A DNA stretch of 33,114 bases from Suillus spraguei (Eukaryota > Basidiomycota > Agaricomycetes > Boletales > Suillaceae): positions 1 to 33,114 of the forward strand of contig JABCPU010000646.1 of NCBI GenBank assembly GCA_016800925.1. The letters are read 5' to 3'. The stretch's first letter is position 1, and each line of letters begins with the position of its first letter. The position numbers were made by a program, and so were the translations under genes. This document shows, in pieces, positions 1-9,979 of the stretch. The notes beneath the pieces are model-generated. The model saw nothing but the letters and a program-made list of their open reading frames with translations. It did no database searches and was not told the DNA's origin.

Positions 1-280
1 CAGCTGTTGATAGATTACATGAAGAGGCATGCAAAACTAGAGTTCGGCACACCTGTACCGCGTCGCTTAGTCACAACTTGGACAAAAACTTTGCAACTTA
101 TCGGATAAGTTTAACCTTTCATCAAGCTACTTTTTAACTTAGAGCAAAAAATACATAGAGATTGTTTTACTCTGGCACAGTTTGTGCAGGCACGAGAATC
201 CCATGCATTCCTGAGGCAACAGCCGTGACCAGCTCTAATTACCATATTTAGCAATTCCGGCCAAATGAATATAATGAATG
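1..280. other. No recognisable gene
   Basis: No reading frame here has family resemblance, intron signals or repeat structure that I can defend. The dispersed repeat begins close to position 281. Confidence 0.5.
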
Positions 281-671
281 AAAACTAGTATGTAGACGAT
301 TTGCATAAGTCAGTAAGATAAAAGCACATTAAAACAATCAAGCACCGAGTGTAGAGAGAACCGTCGGAACAGTCCTTCTTTGAAAGACGAGATGAGCCGG
401 ACCTGCCTTCGCCCAATGACATCCGGTCATCATCTTCGGGTTGATTTCTTACATAAGTGAAGCGTTCATTTCGCGGCACTTTTAAATTAAAAATGCACTT
501 ACATAAACTGCTACTCAACAGCAAATAAATTGTTATGGAGTAGAGTTACGTATAGGCCTGCTCTCCTCGTGTAGTAAACCGACGCGGTTCACGGCGTGCT
601 ACATGCTTCTTAAATTTTACCATTTTCGCTGGTTCAAAGCTAACGGTTTTTGATACACTCAGCTGATGGAC

Positions 672-869
672 TCAGGGAACGTAACATGATGATTGAAAGG
701 GGTAGTACAAATTGAGTTTCCGGCTAGCTTGAAGGTTTTGGTATTGTGTCACCGTTACTCGGGCTGCACTATGCCAAACGGGAAGCAACTTGGGATTCAA
801 CTGCAAGAATATTAGAATTTTCCGTGTGTATGAATCAGCTGCCTCTCCGCCACTCGCAATATGCCCCAT
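672..869 (-). pseudogene. Fragment of the duplicated unknown gene, 3' part
   Basis: This is a 65-codon minus-strand frame. The same peptide is readable in copy 2 at 20470-20778: both contain a TVTQYQNLQ segment followed by RKLNLY and PFQSS. The shared reading frame in two diverged copies suggests it was once coding, probably downstream of the frame at 2227-2640. I do not recognise the family. There is no clear signal peptide, membrane segment or catalytic motif, and the start is uncertain. The frame is open here, but 942-2255 separates it from its likely 5' part. Confidence 0.35.
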
Positions 870-941
870 TATCAGGCACGATCATTGTGCATCAATAGTA
901 AATGCTGTTAGGCGTTTGGCTCGTGGCGCATGAGGCAGTAC

Positions 942-2255
942 AGCTGCTGCTGCACAAGTTCTAGTTTGAGCCCTATACAATTGACATGTCACTCGTTATG
1001 ATGATCCGAGGAGCGAATAATCCTGCTAGTAATTTATAGAGCTTTCCTTCAATCATACGAGCATGATGTGAAAGGTGTGGGCGCCGCCTGACGTGTTGGA
1101 TAGTTTGTAAAACGCAGCCAAGGCACGACTACGATTAGCACCATGTAGTATGCTCCGAGCGGGGATGTAAAACATAAGATCAGGCACATGTAATATCAAA
1201 GGGGATCGCGATTTGCTGTTAACTTGGGTTTCGATTAGCATCGATACACTTGAAAGTTGAACGTTGAGGAATACCACGGAAGTGGATGAATGCACACTCA
1301 AGGGCTATGGCGTCCAAGTTAGCTCTGATAATTATAATTAAGTTCAAAAGGTGTGGTATCAGGTCATTGATATCAAATATACGTCAGATAATCATAGAAT
1401 ACCGTACAATCCATATATATGTCACAGCTCGCCACTGTTGTGCCCATAATAGCATCACATCAAATATAACGTCCATATCTAATATTACCCAGGCTAGTTC
1501 ACGACGAGGTACTATGCCTCGTAAGCTACAATTAATTTTCGAACACATGACACTACCCGATAACGTCAATCAAAATGGTAGGCTGCCTCGTTACAGGCGA
1601 TGGCCTCATGCTCTTCCAAGGTTTACCAGTCCTGGATTGCACAGGAGACGACCTGATAATTCGGGGTTGTCCGTCGTTCTTAGGCCTCAAGTTTTTGTAT
1701 AGTTGCCATTTCCTTCCCCTCGACGGTGATGCTGCCGAGGTGGTTGGTGTTCTCTTGGTCGGCAGATTCAATTTGTATCTGCGGGGCCTTCGAGAGAGAC
1801 AGCGTCAGTCGAACTTGGGGCTTGAACGTAGGGTCAATTATGACAGTCCCACATGGTTCGAGCATGGGGAGACCTTGCGACTTCAATTTCTCACCTGTAG
1901 GTTCAACTCCAAACTGCGATACATCCTCCTTTTCGATAAAAATAGATGGCGCGGGAAAGGCAACGTGAACATGTCTTACAATGCACGCACCGGCAGACGC
2001 ATCCACTACCGGCAAAGTTGAGTTCATCTCTCTCGCCACCCGTTCTCTCTCTTCGTGGCCTAGTAATTTTCCCACTGCAGTCAAAAAGGTCTCGTGGTTC
2101 CTCTGGAACTCCTGTTAAAGAATTTACTCTTTTATCAAGTTCGTGGTGGAGCCGACGGGCCTCCGCAACACATGCCAATATAGAGAAAAGCTAGTCTGTT
2201 CGTCAGTGCGAATTCCCAGTAAATTGTTATGCCAGAAATCGATCCCTTTGAAGCC
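942..2255. other. 1.3-kb segment unique to copy 1
   Basis: The sequence up to about 941 and from about 2256 matches contiguous sequence near 20832-20850, so this block is an insertion in copy 1 or a deletion from copy 2. I found no convincing terminal inverted repeat or target duplication. Its right part holds a minus-strand coding-like frame (1680-2178). The left part, 942-1550, is AT-rich and without a supported gene. Confidence 0.55.
1680..2178 (-). pseudogene. Unidentified ORF with a frameshift
   Basis: Two minus-strand frames join into one plausible protein. The upstream frame (from 2178) reads ACVAEARRLHHELDKRV and continues to PEEPRDLF near 2085. A 1-nt shift then moves into the 1680-2084 frame, TAVGKLLGHEERERVAREM and onward for about 125 residues, ending in TIQKLEA. 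The first part is charged and likely helical. The second contains alternating hydrophobic segments (VIIDPTFKPQVRLTLSLS). I do not recognise a family. Codon composition looks protein-like rather than like a shadow frame. It lies wholly inside the 1.3-kb block missing from copy 2, so it could be cargo of an insertion. Confidence 0.35.
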
Positions 2256-2640
2256 GATGCGCTCGGGGCTGCGCTAAAGCGGCTAGGGCCTCTTTTACAG
2301 ATGTGCAGAAGGACAGAGCCGCATCAAACGCATGCTGGGTCAAGCAGGTCATAGTGCTGGAAGGTGATGTGGTGTGCCCCTCGTCTACATCTACACCAGT
2401 TTCTTCTTCATTATCGTTCGTGTCGTGTTCAGGGTAGATCCAGCGCGTATGAGCACCAAGATCAGTAGCAGTTTGAGCGATCATAACGGACGTGCCATCT
2501 ACATCGCGGCATCTCGGGTAATAACCATTGGTATTGCTGACCTTGGTCTGGCGTGTGACATTGAGGATGCGAGATGGCGTTGTACTGGAGTATCGCGACA
2601 TGTGATAGGGTATAGGTGTTGAAAGCGAAGTAATCGTCAC
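2227..2640 (-). pseudogene. Unknown gene, 5' part, duplicated at 20800-21205
   Basis: This minus-strand frame of 137 codons contains a run of acidic residues (HDTNDNEEETGVDVDEG) and an alanine-rich end (VKEALAALAQPRAH). The corresponding region of copy 2 carries the same peptide scattered over three frames, for example TRRD near its start and ETSVDVDEE-like sequence in the acidic part. Copy 1 therefore keeps the longer frame and copy 2 is more decayed. No known domain is recognised. The low-complexity acidic segment suggests a soluble, partly disordered protein. The frame runs out at 2227, close to where the extra 1.3-kb block begins. Confidence 0.4.
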
Positions 2641-2788
2641 ATGCTATCCAGGTGAGTTCCTTGACTCAGTTAGTGGGGCAGACATAGCGTCACAACCTAA
2701 ACGCTGATCGGAGGGCTGGCTGGCGAAGTGATTCAATGATTTGTGGCAGACAGGTGGGAAGAGCATTTGTCGGAGATTCCTATTACAG

Positions 2789-2822
2789 CTCTTTGCATAA
2801 AGGATGGCAGTGGCGTGAAATT
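2789..2822 (+). repeat. Left terminal inverted repeat
   Basis: It pairs with the reverse complement of 3743-3776. The match extends through GGATGGCAGTGGC(G/A)TGAAATTT with a single difference. Confidence 0.75.
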
Positions 2823-2924
2823 TAGCTCCTTGTCCATATACGCTCACATTCCCTGTAACATTATGCCATTTATAACTATTATTCCTTCCTCTAAAAAAAA
2901 CACAAGAGCCTGCTAGAGCATGAC

Positions 2925-3662
2925 AGTGACCTTATTTTCGCATTGTCCATTACAAGGACACTGAAGGGACCAGGATAGGCCAAACACTTTGGGAGCCGAC
3001 AAAGTTTTTTTTGGTACGTCGACGTATATTCATGGCGAGACTCACAACAATGTTCTCAAGCCACTGTAGGAACAACTCCCGTGTCATAAAGCCTCGACAA
3101 CAGTTGCAGCAACAATGCCATCCAGTTTGAGAAGGGTTTCTGTGGATGTCCGCCGTCCACACACAAACACCTGCTTTTTCTCTGCACGTGTACCTGTCCT
3201 TGATCGTCCATAGCGTCTACCAGGTGTTCGCTCGTCTTTCGAGGTCTCGTCAATAAATCCCAACTCTGATGGATCATACTGAGCCATGCGTGCGATGAAT
3301 GCAGCACAGAGAGTATTGTTTTGTTCTTGCGCTTGAGTTTCTTGTAGTTCACATCACTGGTACGTTCGAGCTCATGGAAGATTGTTGTGAAATGGACAGA
3401 TATGAATTGGTTTGTTGTGAGGTGCATGAGCTCGTCCGAAAAATAGTCAGGGTTCTGCCTTACAGACGAAGCAGGCAATCAATATTTCACAATCGAGAGC
3501 ACGCAGACGACGCATTGCTGTGCTAGGCTGATGGTTCACAAAATCACCGGTTTCGCGCCAGAGCCTCAAAATCTGCAGGAGTCTAGGATGTCGCGAAGGC
3601 TCAGAAGGTTCTGTTCATGGAGTCGGATTGCTGCAAGTTTTATGTCACTTGCGAAATCCCAT
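2925..3662 (-). pseudogene. DDE_3 / IS630-Tc1-mariner transposase, broken
   Basis: The minus-strand start is ATG at 3660-3662 (MGFRK). After a frame shift comes SDIKLAAIRLHEQNLLSLRD, then LRLWRETGDFVN, the N-terminal helix-turn-helix pattern of fungal mariner-like transposases. A second shift leads to NPDYFSDELMHL and FISVHFTTIFHEL. A third leads to MAQYDPSELGFIDETSKDE, where the first catalytic Asp is GAC at 3249-3251, followed by TPGRRYGRSRTGTRA. The segment GPFSVLVMDNAKI near 2939-2965 holds the second Asp. The C-terminal region with the third acidic residue is absent. At least three frameshifts and this truncation make it non-functional. Family assignment is by motif order; exact subfamily is uncertain. 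Confidence 0.75.
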
Positions 3663-3742
3663 GTTGTGAAGATGATAATAAGGGTAGTACAATGCTACAG
3701 AAGCTAAATTTCACTAAGTCTAACATTTTCTAATTGAACGAA

Positions 3743-3776
3743 AATTTCATGCCACTGCCATCCTTTATGCAAAGAG
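3743..3776 (-). repeat. Right terminal inverted repeat
   Basis: It is the reverse complement of 2789-2822 and marks the transposase 5' side of the mariner-type element, about 80 bp upstream of the likely start codon. Confidence 0.75.
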
Positions 3777-4068
3777 AGCAAATAATAACCCTACTCCACA
3801 TGTACAACGGGTTATTTCATCTGCAAAACTGCTGAAATGAACACTTCTCTTGCCTATGCTAAGCGTGTTACGAACATTTACAGTAGCAGCGATGGAGGGA
3901 TGCGATTGGTTGGTCACTCCAATTATCATGTTAGCACTCAGGCGAGATTTTATCAGCGAGTTGATTGTCTTATCAATCCAAGAAGCATCTAATCAAGACC
4001 AAGACCATTGCGCCTGCAGTACTGTGTTTACAAATGATGTTGCTACCGGAAAGAATGTAAGATCAATG
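3777..4068. other. Spacer without supported gene
   Basis: A plus-strand frame exists at 3850-4095, but it overlaps the end of the transposase C-terminal fragment on the other strand and has no family features. I see no clear CACTA terminal sequence here that would mark the end of the Plavaka-like element. Confidence 0.45.
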
Positions 4069-4390
4069 CTAAAGAGTATACTCAGTGTCCAATGATCCAT
4101 GCAACACGTTATACATCTCCTTGTCTGCATAACGGTTAAGATAAAAGTGGTCATAGTGCTCTTGAGATGTCGCTGAAGTCAAAGAACGGTCAACCCTTTC
4201 TCCATACACTGGGACCAACTCTGCACTGTGTGTTACCTCTGTTATGGGAATGACAAACTCAGTGTGGGTTTGGGGCTTCACTTCTCGCACCTTAACTCCC
4301 TTGTGTATATCTGCGTCTATCTCCTTTCGTCTTTCCTCCTGTGTCCAGTATTCCGGCTGTGTATATTTCCATCCTGCATCACTAACCCGT

Positions 4391-4878
4391 TGTTACAGTT
4401 GTTGTTACAGTTGTACGTGCCCCTATTCATTTTCCCCTTTGTTTCCTTACTTGTATATCATGTCACATGACTCCAACTCATATGCTCAACGCATCTGTAT
4501 AACACATGCCTTCCTCATTAGGATACGCAGTTACGTTCTCACGGTTACTTGGTCTGTGTGCACATATTGGCCTATTTAAGCACAGTGTATTTGTAGAAGA
4601 TTCCCTACTTTAATCTTACTGGGTTTTACCTGGAATCTCCTTCGCTTAGGTCTCCAACTTAAGTCGTCTTGAATCGTCTCTAAGTCTAAGCACTCCTTAG
4701 CCTTAGTCTCTATTCTTACAGAACCTCTTAGACTTGTCTTTGAGGCCGAACCCTTGATCGTACTCGGAACGCGTTCCTTGTACTTTCACCTTGTCCTCTT
4801 TTGGACATTGTAGAAACTTCCCAGCAGACCGGCTGTGTCTTTTCACTGTCGCTGGTGACGCCACCCCAGTTCGTAACA
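4391..4878 (+). mobile_element. Solo LTR A
   Basis: This 488-bp LTR begins TGTTACAGTTGT and ends CGTAACA. It is flanked by a perfect 5-bp target duplication, CCCGT (4386-4390 and 4879-4883). The first 12 bp are tandemly duplicated (4391-4402, 4403-4414). A TATA-like CCTATTTAAGC lies near 4570. No internal retrotransposon domain adjoins it, so it is a solo LTR left by LTR-LTR recombination. It interrupts the Plavaka-like C-terminal region. Orientation was chosen from the TATA-like site and is tentative. Confidence 0.88.
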
Positions 4879-4943
4879 CCCGTTACCTGTGTTCATTTCC
4901 GATTCATGCTTACTGATCCGCTGTGCATTAACTAATAGACTTC

Positions 4944-5429
4944 TGTTACACTTTGTACATAGCCCTCGGTCCTGGACTTGTTGATTATCCGTCTTAGATA
5001 CTTACAGTATATAAACCACTTGTAGATCTCCGTAGAACCTTAGTTCGAATATCATCTTAGATTCTGCTCATTCTGCTTCCTCCGGACTTAAGCCGCTTTC
5101 CACACTAAGTCATCTTCCGAGACTTAGGATTGATTCCTATAGTCTATATCTCCGACTCTATCTTCGGATAGTCTATCTCTGTTAGTTTCTAGTTAGGAAC
5201 TCATTCCGAAGCTAGTCTTAATCTTCGTTCTATTCTTACGTTCCGGATAACCTTCGGACGTATCATATCCAATACCTTCGGATGTCCGGATCTGTCACGC
5301 AACCCCTTCCGGATCTTCGGACGTATAACTTCTCCCTGAAATAAGGGGCATTACTCGGGAAAGGGGCACAGTGCACGAACTGAGGCCAAAGCCCTTCGGA
5401 TCTCTCTACCTTTGAGTACGGTCTTAACA
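4944..5429 (+). other. Possible solo LTR of a second, related family
   Basis: The segment starts TGTTACACTTTGTAC, resembling the start of LTR A, has a TATATAAACC box near 5031, is pyrimidine-rich downstream, and ends GGTCTTAACA just before LTR B. This composition matches the LTR family in style but not base by base. The candidate target duplication does not match, so the boundaries are uncertain. It may be an older LTR inserted in the Plavaka-like gene. Repeated CTTCGGA motifs occupy 5160-5400. Confidence 0.3.
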
Positions 5430-5436
5430 GGCTTGG

Positions 5437-5846
5437 TGTTACGAACTGGGGTGGCATCACCAGCGACAGTGATAAGACACAGCCAGTCTGCTGGGAGGTT
5501 CAATCGAAGAGTCGCAACTCTAAGATGATCGGTAGAATAGAGACTAAGACTAAGGAGTGCTTAGACTTAGAGATGATTCAGACGACTTAGGTTGGAGACC
5601 TAAGTGAAGGATATTCCAGGTAAAACCCAGTAAGATTAAAGTGAAGTATACAAGCATAATACAACGTGCTTAAATAAGCCAATATGTGCACACGGACCAA
5701 GAAAGACGTGAGAAGGTAAGTGCATATCCAAAGGAGGAAGGCCACTATAGTACAGATGCATTGAGCATATGAGTTGGAATCTCATTACGTAATATACACG
5801 ATAGAGTTGAAAGAGAAAATGAATAGGGGCACGTACAACTGTAACA
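5437..5846 (-). mobile_element. Solo LTR B
   Basis: On the plus strand it runs from TGTTACGAACTGGGG to TGTAACA, 410 bp, with a perfect target duplication CTTGG (5432-5436 and 5847-5851). It is about 65 bp shorter than its relatives because of an internal deletion near 5500-5530. It sits right after the transposase frame that continues IKVWSKFCIQLH, FRPSIIMPS, so it interrupts coding sequence. Confidence 0.88.
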
Positions 5847-8333
5847 CTTGGCATGATAATTGATGGGCGAAATGTTGAATGCAGTTGAATACAAAACTTA
5901 GACCAAACTTTGATTGCTAAACATCTGGAAGCACTCTTGGACATCATCTGTGTACCACTGAACATATTCTGTGACCTTCTGATGAAGATCAGGGAGTCCA
6001 TACATGTGCATCACATCAGGCCAGCTGAGATTGGAGCCATCAGGAGAGCGAGTGACAGTAAGTGCTGCATTGGTGCTATTGGAGAGGATGCCCTTTATAA
6101 AATGATTGTGTATAGGCCTAGGGGCACTATAATGGTATTGATCATCAGGGGCAACATGAGAACCCCATGCCATTGTTGTATCCGTAGCATATACCTCCTC
6201 ATCTTCATCGACAACGGCATGAATGAGAGCTTGGTTGTGTTGGTGAAGAAGTAGATATAAATTGAACTGCTGCATCCGCTCTTCATGATCAAGAATGTGG
6301 ACAATCTGCTCCATGAAATCTTTCTGTTTGCTTGTTCTAGTGAACGGGCTTTTGCAATGCGTGATTAGAAGCCATTCACTAACATCCGCAGTGAACTGAA
6401 CCAGTCTACCATTGTTCCTAATGGCCTCTGAAAAGCTCAGAAGGAGTTCGAGCTTTGGTATGTAGAAGTCCTCCTTGATGCTGTTTTTCCCCTGACATGC
6501 TTCAGCTTCCAGGATCACCACCTTGCAATTGTGGAATCTGTCAAGTGATGCTTGCATTGCTTCAATGCTTGAGTCTGTATGGATGGGGTTCTGTGCTTGA
6601 TACATGAAGTCAATGAGAGCATGAATAGATCATATGAATTCAGGAGGAGCAGCACCCAAAATCATGGCGACACTGGTATGCTGGATATCACGATGCTCTT
6701 GTCTAGTCATCTGCACAACATATGAGATCCCAGAAGAGAAGTGACGCACACAAATACACTTATGATGACTCTTGTAGCATGCATCGAGCTCATCACTTCC
6801 AACCAGTTCTTTACACCACTGCAACAGATGGTTGAAGAAGAATTTGTGCAGGGGGTGAAGGATTTCAGGGACAAGGAAAATAAAAACTTGTGTAAGTGGC
6901 CAGTCACGCCAGAACGGAAGATAGATGCCTAGAAGGAAAAGCTCCTTTGCCTTCTTCTAGAAGTGATCAAGATTCCATGGGTCAATTGACTGAGCAAGAA
7001 CGTGCAGTAATTCCAGAGTATGATCTGCTGTGCGAGGATCATGATGGTTGGCATTTCCAAATTGCTTGTGAGTGGCCAGCATGATGGGGGAATCATTCTT
7101 TGACATGGAGGCGATCATTAATTGTTCTGGAAGGTCTGCAATCCAAGTGACAAGAGGTGTAAAGCAATATCGAAGTTCACCAAAGGGATCAGGCATAAAC
7201 TCACCAACTTTTGCTGTGATTTTTAAGCTGGCAAAGACTAAGTCGACACACTTGTGCCAGACACGTGACTTCAGGATTGTGTGATAATTGGGATGTGTTT
7301 CAAACTTGGGGATTGGTATATACACCACACATCGCCAAGCGTGGGATGTAGCCTTCATACGAATGTCAGAGTCGATGTTGCTGATAGTGAGGAAAGAGGG
7401 TGCATTTCCAGACCACCCATCTGTCTTGTGACTGGTGTCTTGTCTGATGCAGCTATTATGGGCATGATAGTCGCCCCTTCAGGCAGCTGATCCTGGAATA
7501 GTCAATAGTTAAAAATGTGACAATACAGAAAGGAAGCACATACCTGTGTCAAGAATGCTTGATTTGCTGTGAACCACTCTCCATACTCTCGCTGCACACC
7601 TTCCCAGACATGTAGAGGGTCAAAGACATATTCTGAGCAAAAATTGTATTTCCAAAGAGGCTCTTTGTGACTTCAAGACCATCACACCATATTAGATGAA
7701 TGGGAGCGGCAGTGGTGTACCCCTGGACTTCAAACTGTGCAGTCTGCCATTTGGACCTGGGAGGTAAAAGGTCCATCCAGGACAATAGCTCTCGAGCACT
7801 CGAAAATGAGAGCTTATCTTTCACATTGAACTGATAATGTGGAGTTAGCAAGTAGTATACAGACAGAATATGTAAAATACCCAAGACAGTTGAGAAAACA
7901 ATCAATCTCCATCTGCATCATGGTCTCAACTAGAAATTTACCCAGTACAGATTTTCCACCTGTTTTGGCTCATGTTTATCATCCTGAATTTGCTGAAATA
8001 TGTTCTGTCCTTCTCCATAGACATAGCCCGATAATGGATGGTGTGAGCAGTCCAATTGAATCCATCCTCCATAGTCTCATCTGCTCCAGACTTCCCATCA
8101 TGATGTCTGTGGGTTCCGCATAATGCAGGAGGCTTGGCCATGTGTCCTTTGGATCCTGATGGCCAGCACGTCTTGGTTGGATCATTTAGGTGAGAAAGCA
8201 AGTCATAGATGGATGGAAAACATTGTCGGCAGTCTGAGTTATGGCAGGTCACAGCAGGATCTCTTGCATTGTCAGAAATGATTTGCTGAGGCCAAGGAAT
8301 GTTGTCTACTGGTACATTATTAACATCATCCAT

Positions 8334-8464
8334 CGTGATTCAAGCATTCCAGATCCGCATTGGAATGTTGACTGCAAAATTCTTCTAAGTCTTTCAAACT
8401 CCAACACTTCCCGCTTTGACTACTGACAAGTCAGTACATATCATGATATCTACTCACTGATGCC
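8334..8464. promoter_or_regulatory. Divergent intergenic region
   Basis: About 130 bp separate the start of the minus-strand transposase (8333) from the start of the plus-strand frame (8465). It presumably carried promoters for both. No clear TATA box was seen. Confidence 0.3.
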
Positions 8465-9441
8465 ATGCCTCTCCCCCCCAGAGTTCATCTCCCCCAAAGT
8501 TCATCTCCCCCCCAGAGCTCATCACCTCCATCCAGCGATGGACCACTTACCCCACCCAACAATTCAAACAATTGTTTTGTGAGCCCTCATATCATTCAGG
8601 GTTACACACCATCTCTTCCAGCCCATGGCATTGTCCACCACCTCTCTCAGTATACAGCCTGTGCAAAATCAAAATTTACTCCCTATATATGGCCTGCTGG
8701 GCCCAGTGCACCAGAACTGCATTGGACAAGGAGGTCAATACTTAGAAATGATCACGCTGATATATCATTAACTGATGCAAAAGCGGTACATTACATTCAA
8801 TGCTTATCTATCTATGGGTGGCATTCGATAAGATTGAACAGGCTGCTACTATTTTTTGGTGTGGCCTGCAGAGCATGGACAGGGAGATTATCACACAAGC
8901 TGTTTCTGCAAAGCAAGCGACTCATGAAAAGTTGTGCTTGTGTCTCCTTATGACTGCATGGGAGATAGAGGAGACCAAGTGTCATAAAAGACTTCTTGAC
9001 CTACTTCAGCAGCAGAATGCCCAGGAATATGTTGAAGCATCCAAGGAAGCTCACTTGTTTGAAAGATTCATGACCCACTGTCACACAAACCAGCTCGAAG
9101 ATGACTTTGACTTTGGTGTTGGAACTTATGAGGAGGAGCTACAAGCATTCGGTGTTTCAGAGGAGCAATCAAATCAACTTGAGGCTTCGCAGTAGATCAC
9201 AACTTCCACGACCCCAACCAGACAATAACCAAGGATAGATATCCCATGGATCGCTTCATCAATGGTGCTGAATCAGACGATGATGACAAAATATGTTATG
9301 ATGACGAAGACTGGAACTCACATTCCAGAGGTGAAGCACCTGAGGGGGAAGAGTATGAGTATGATGAGTCCATATCAGAAGTTAGTTCCGATGGATTGGG
9401 CATCAAAGGTGAAGGGTTTGTCTTGGAAGCAAGTTCTGAGG
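8465..9441 (+). pseudogene. Unidentified gene divergent from the transposase
   Basis: The start ATG at 8465 opens a proline/serine-rich N-terminus with three copies of a PQSSSP/PPQSS-type repeat. It continues to RRSILRNDHADISLTDAKA, after which coding moves to another frame (8800-9195: FDKIEQAATIFWCGLQSMDR, then a helical EEL-rich region), then by a further shift near 9190 to DHNFHDPNQTITKDRYPM and an acidic tail (AESDDDDKICYDDEDW). After GAAGCAAGTTCTGAG a GT-AG intron (9442-9494, with TACTAAT branch) leads to an exon cut within four bases by LTR C. I do not recognise the family. It could be an accessory gene of the Plavaka-like element or an unrelated gene. The frame changes may be introns I could not place, or decay. 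Confidence 0.4.
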
Positions 9442-9497
9442 TAACCCCCTCATTTCTCTACTAATATTTAAGCACTTACTACTATTTCTATAGTGAT

Positions 9498-9974
9498 TGT
9501 TACGAACTGGGGTGGCACCACCAGCGACAGTGGAAAAGACACAGGCGGTCTGCTGGGAGTTCTTACAATGTTCAAAAGAGAACAAGGTGAAAGTACAAGG
9601 AACGCGTTCCGAGTACGATCAAGGGTTCAGCCTCAAAGACAAGTCTAAGAGGTATCCGCGAGAATAGAGACTAAGGCTAAGGAGTGCTTAGATTTAGAGA
9701 CGATTCAAGACGACTTAGGTTGGAGACCTAAGCGAAGGAGATTCCAGGTAAAACCCAGTAAGATTAAAGTAGGGAATCTACTACAAGTACACTGTGCTTA
9801 AATAGGCCAATATGTGCGCACAGACCAAGAAGGGTGTGAGAATGTATGTGCATATCCAAAGAAGGAAGGTGACTATAGTACAGATGCGTTGAGCATATGA
9901 GTCAGAGTCATGTTATGTAATATACACGGTAGATGAGGAAAGAAAAATGGATAGGGGCACGTACGATTGTAACA
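9498..9974 (-). mobile_element. Solo LTR C
   Basis: 477 bp from TGTTACGAACTGGGG to TTGTAACA, with a perfect target duplication GTGAT (9493-9497 and 9975-9979). It lies at the 3' splice site/next exon of the gene at 8465-9441. Confidence 0.9.
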
Positions 9975-9979
9975 GTGAT

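Larger units (their letters stand above)
281..2770. repeat. Dispersed duplication, copy 1
   Basis: The segments 281-941 and 2256-2770 align by eye with 19914-21556 in the same orientation. Shared landmarks include the stretch around 380-520, the stretch around 650-900 (GGCGTTTGGCTCGTGGCGCA at 911-930), the GGGGCTGCGCT motif near 2265, and CACATGCTATCCAGG near 2638. Differences are scattered substitutions and small indels, so the duplication is old. Copy 1 has about 1.3 kb (942-2255) that copy 2 lacks, while copy 2 has about 195 bp (around 21215-21420) that copy 1 lacks. Beyond about 2770 the copies diverge, and copy 1 carries a mariner-type element. Confidence 0.8.
2789..3776 (-). mobile_element. 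Tc1/mariner-type DNA transposon, internally deleted
   Basis: About 34-bp inverted repeats bound the element: CTCTTTGCATAAAGGATGGC at 2789 and its reverse complement ending at 3776, with one mismatch in the first 30 bp. Between them is a minus-strand DDE-type transposase that has its N-terminal helix-turn-helix and first two catalytic aspartates but no C-terminus. At about 1 kb the element is shorter than an autonomous copy would be. I could not find an unambiguous TA target duplication flanking the repeats, so the true ends may lie a few bases outside. It sits next to the end of dispersed repeat copy 1 and is absent from copy 2. Confidence 0.7.
4069..8333 (-). pseudogene. Plavaka-like (CACTA superfamily) transposase, split by solo LTRs
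   Basis: Exon 1 (8333-7942) has a CHNSDCRQCF zinc-finger-like motif. Exon 2 (7830-7544) has the KLSFSSARELLSWM and LLPPRSKWQ segments. Exon 3 runs from 7492 to about 5847 and contains DQLPEGATIMP, SDKTPVT, FMPDPFGELRYCFTPLVTW, PFWRDWPL, IPKLELLLSF, VQFTADVSEW and MYGLPDLHQKV, in the order of fungal Plavaka transposases. Introns 1 and 2 are GT-AG. The C-terminus (IPITEVTHSAELVPVYGE, then FYLNRYADKEMYNVLHG) lies at 4390-4069, beyond two solo LTRs (B at 5437, A at 4391) and about 550 bp of other DNA. Damage: TAG at 6957-6959, TGA at 6630-6632, a one-base loss near 7391-7400, and a frameshift near 5898. The family would cut and paste DNA in the nucleus; this copy cannot encode a full protein. Confidence 0.75.

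Noticed and set aside
1286..1702. 138-codon plus-strand frame
   Set aside because: No family features, and it partly overlaps a better minus-strand candidate.
4228..4579. Two overlapping plus-strand frames
   Set aside because: They run into solo LTR A and oppose the transposase C-terminal frame, which matches a known family.
4391..5846. LTR A and LTR B as a retrotransposon pair
   Set aside because: They are in opposite orientation with different target duplications and no pol domains between them.
9491..9495. TAGTG as the terminal pentamer of the Plavaka (CACTA) element
   Set aside because: It is better explained as a splice acceptor followed by the LTR C target site, and no matching CACTA partner was found at the other side.
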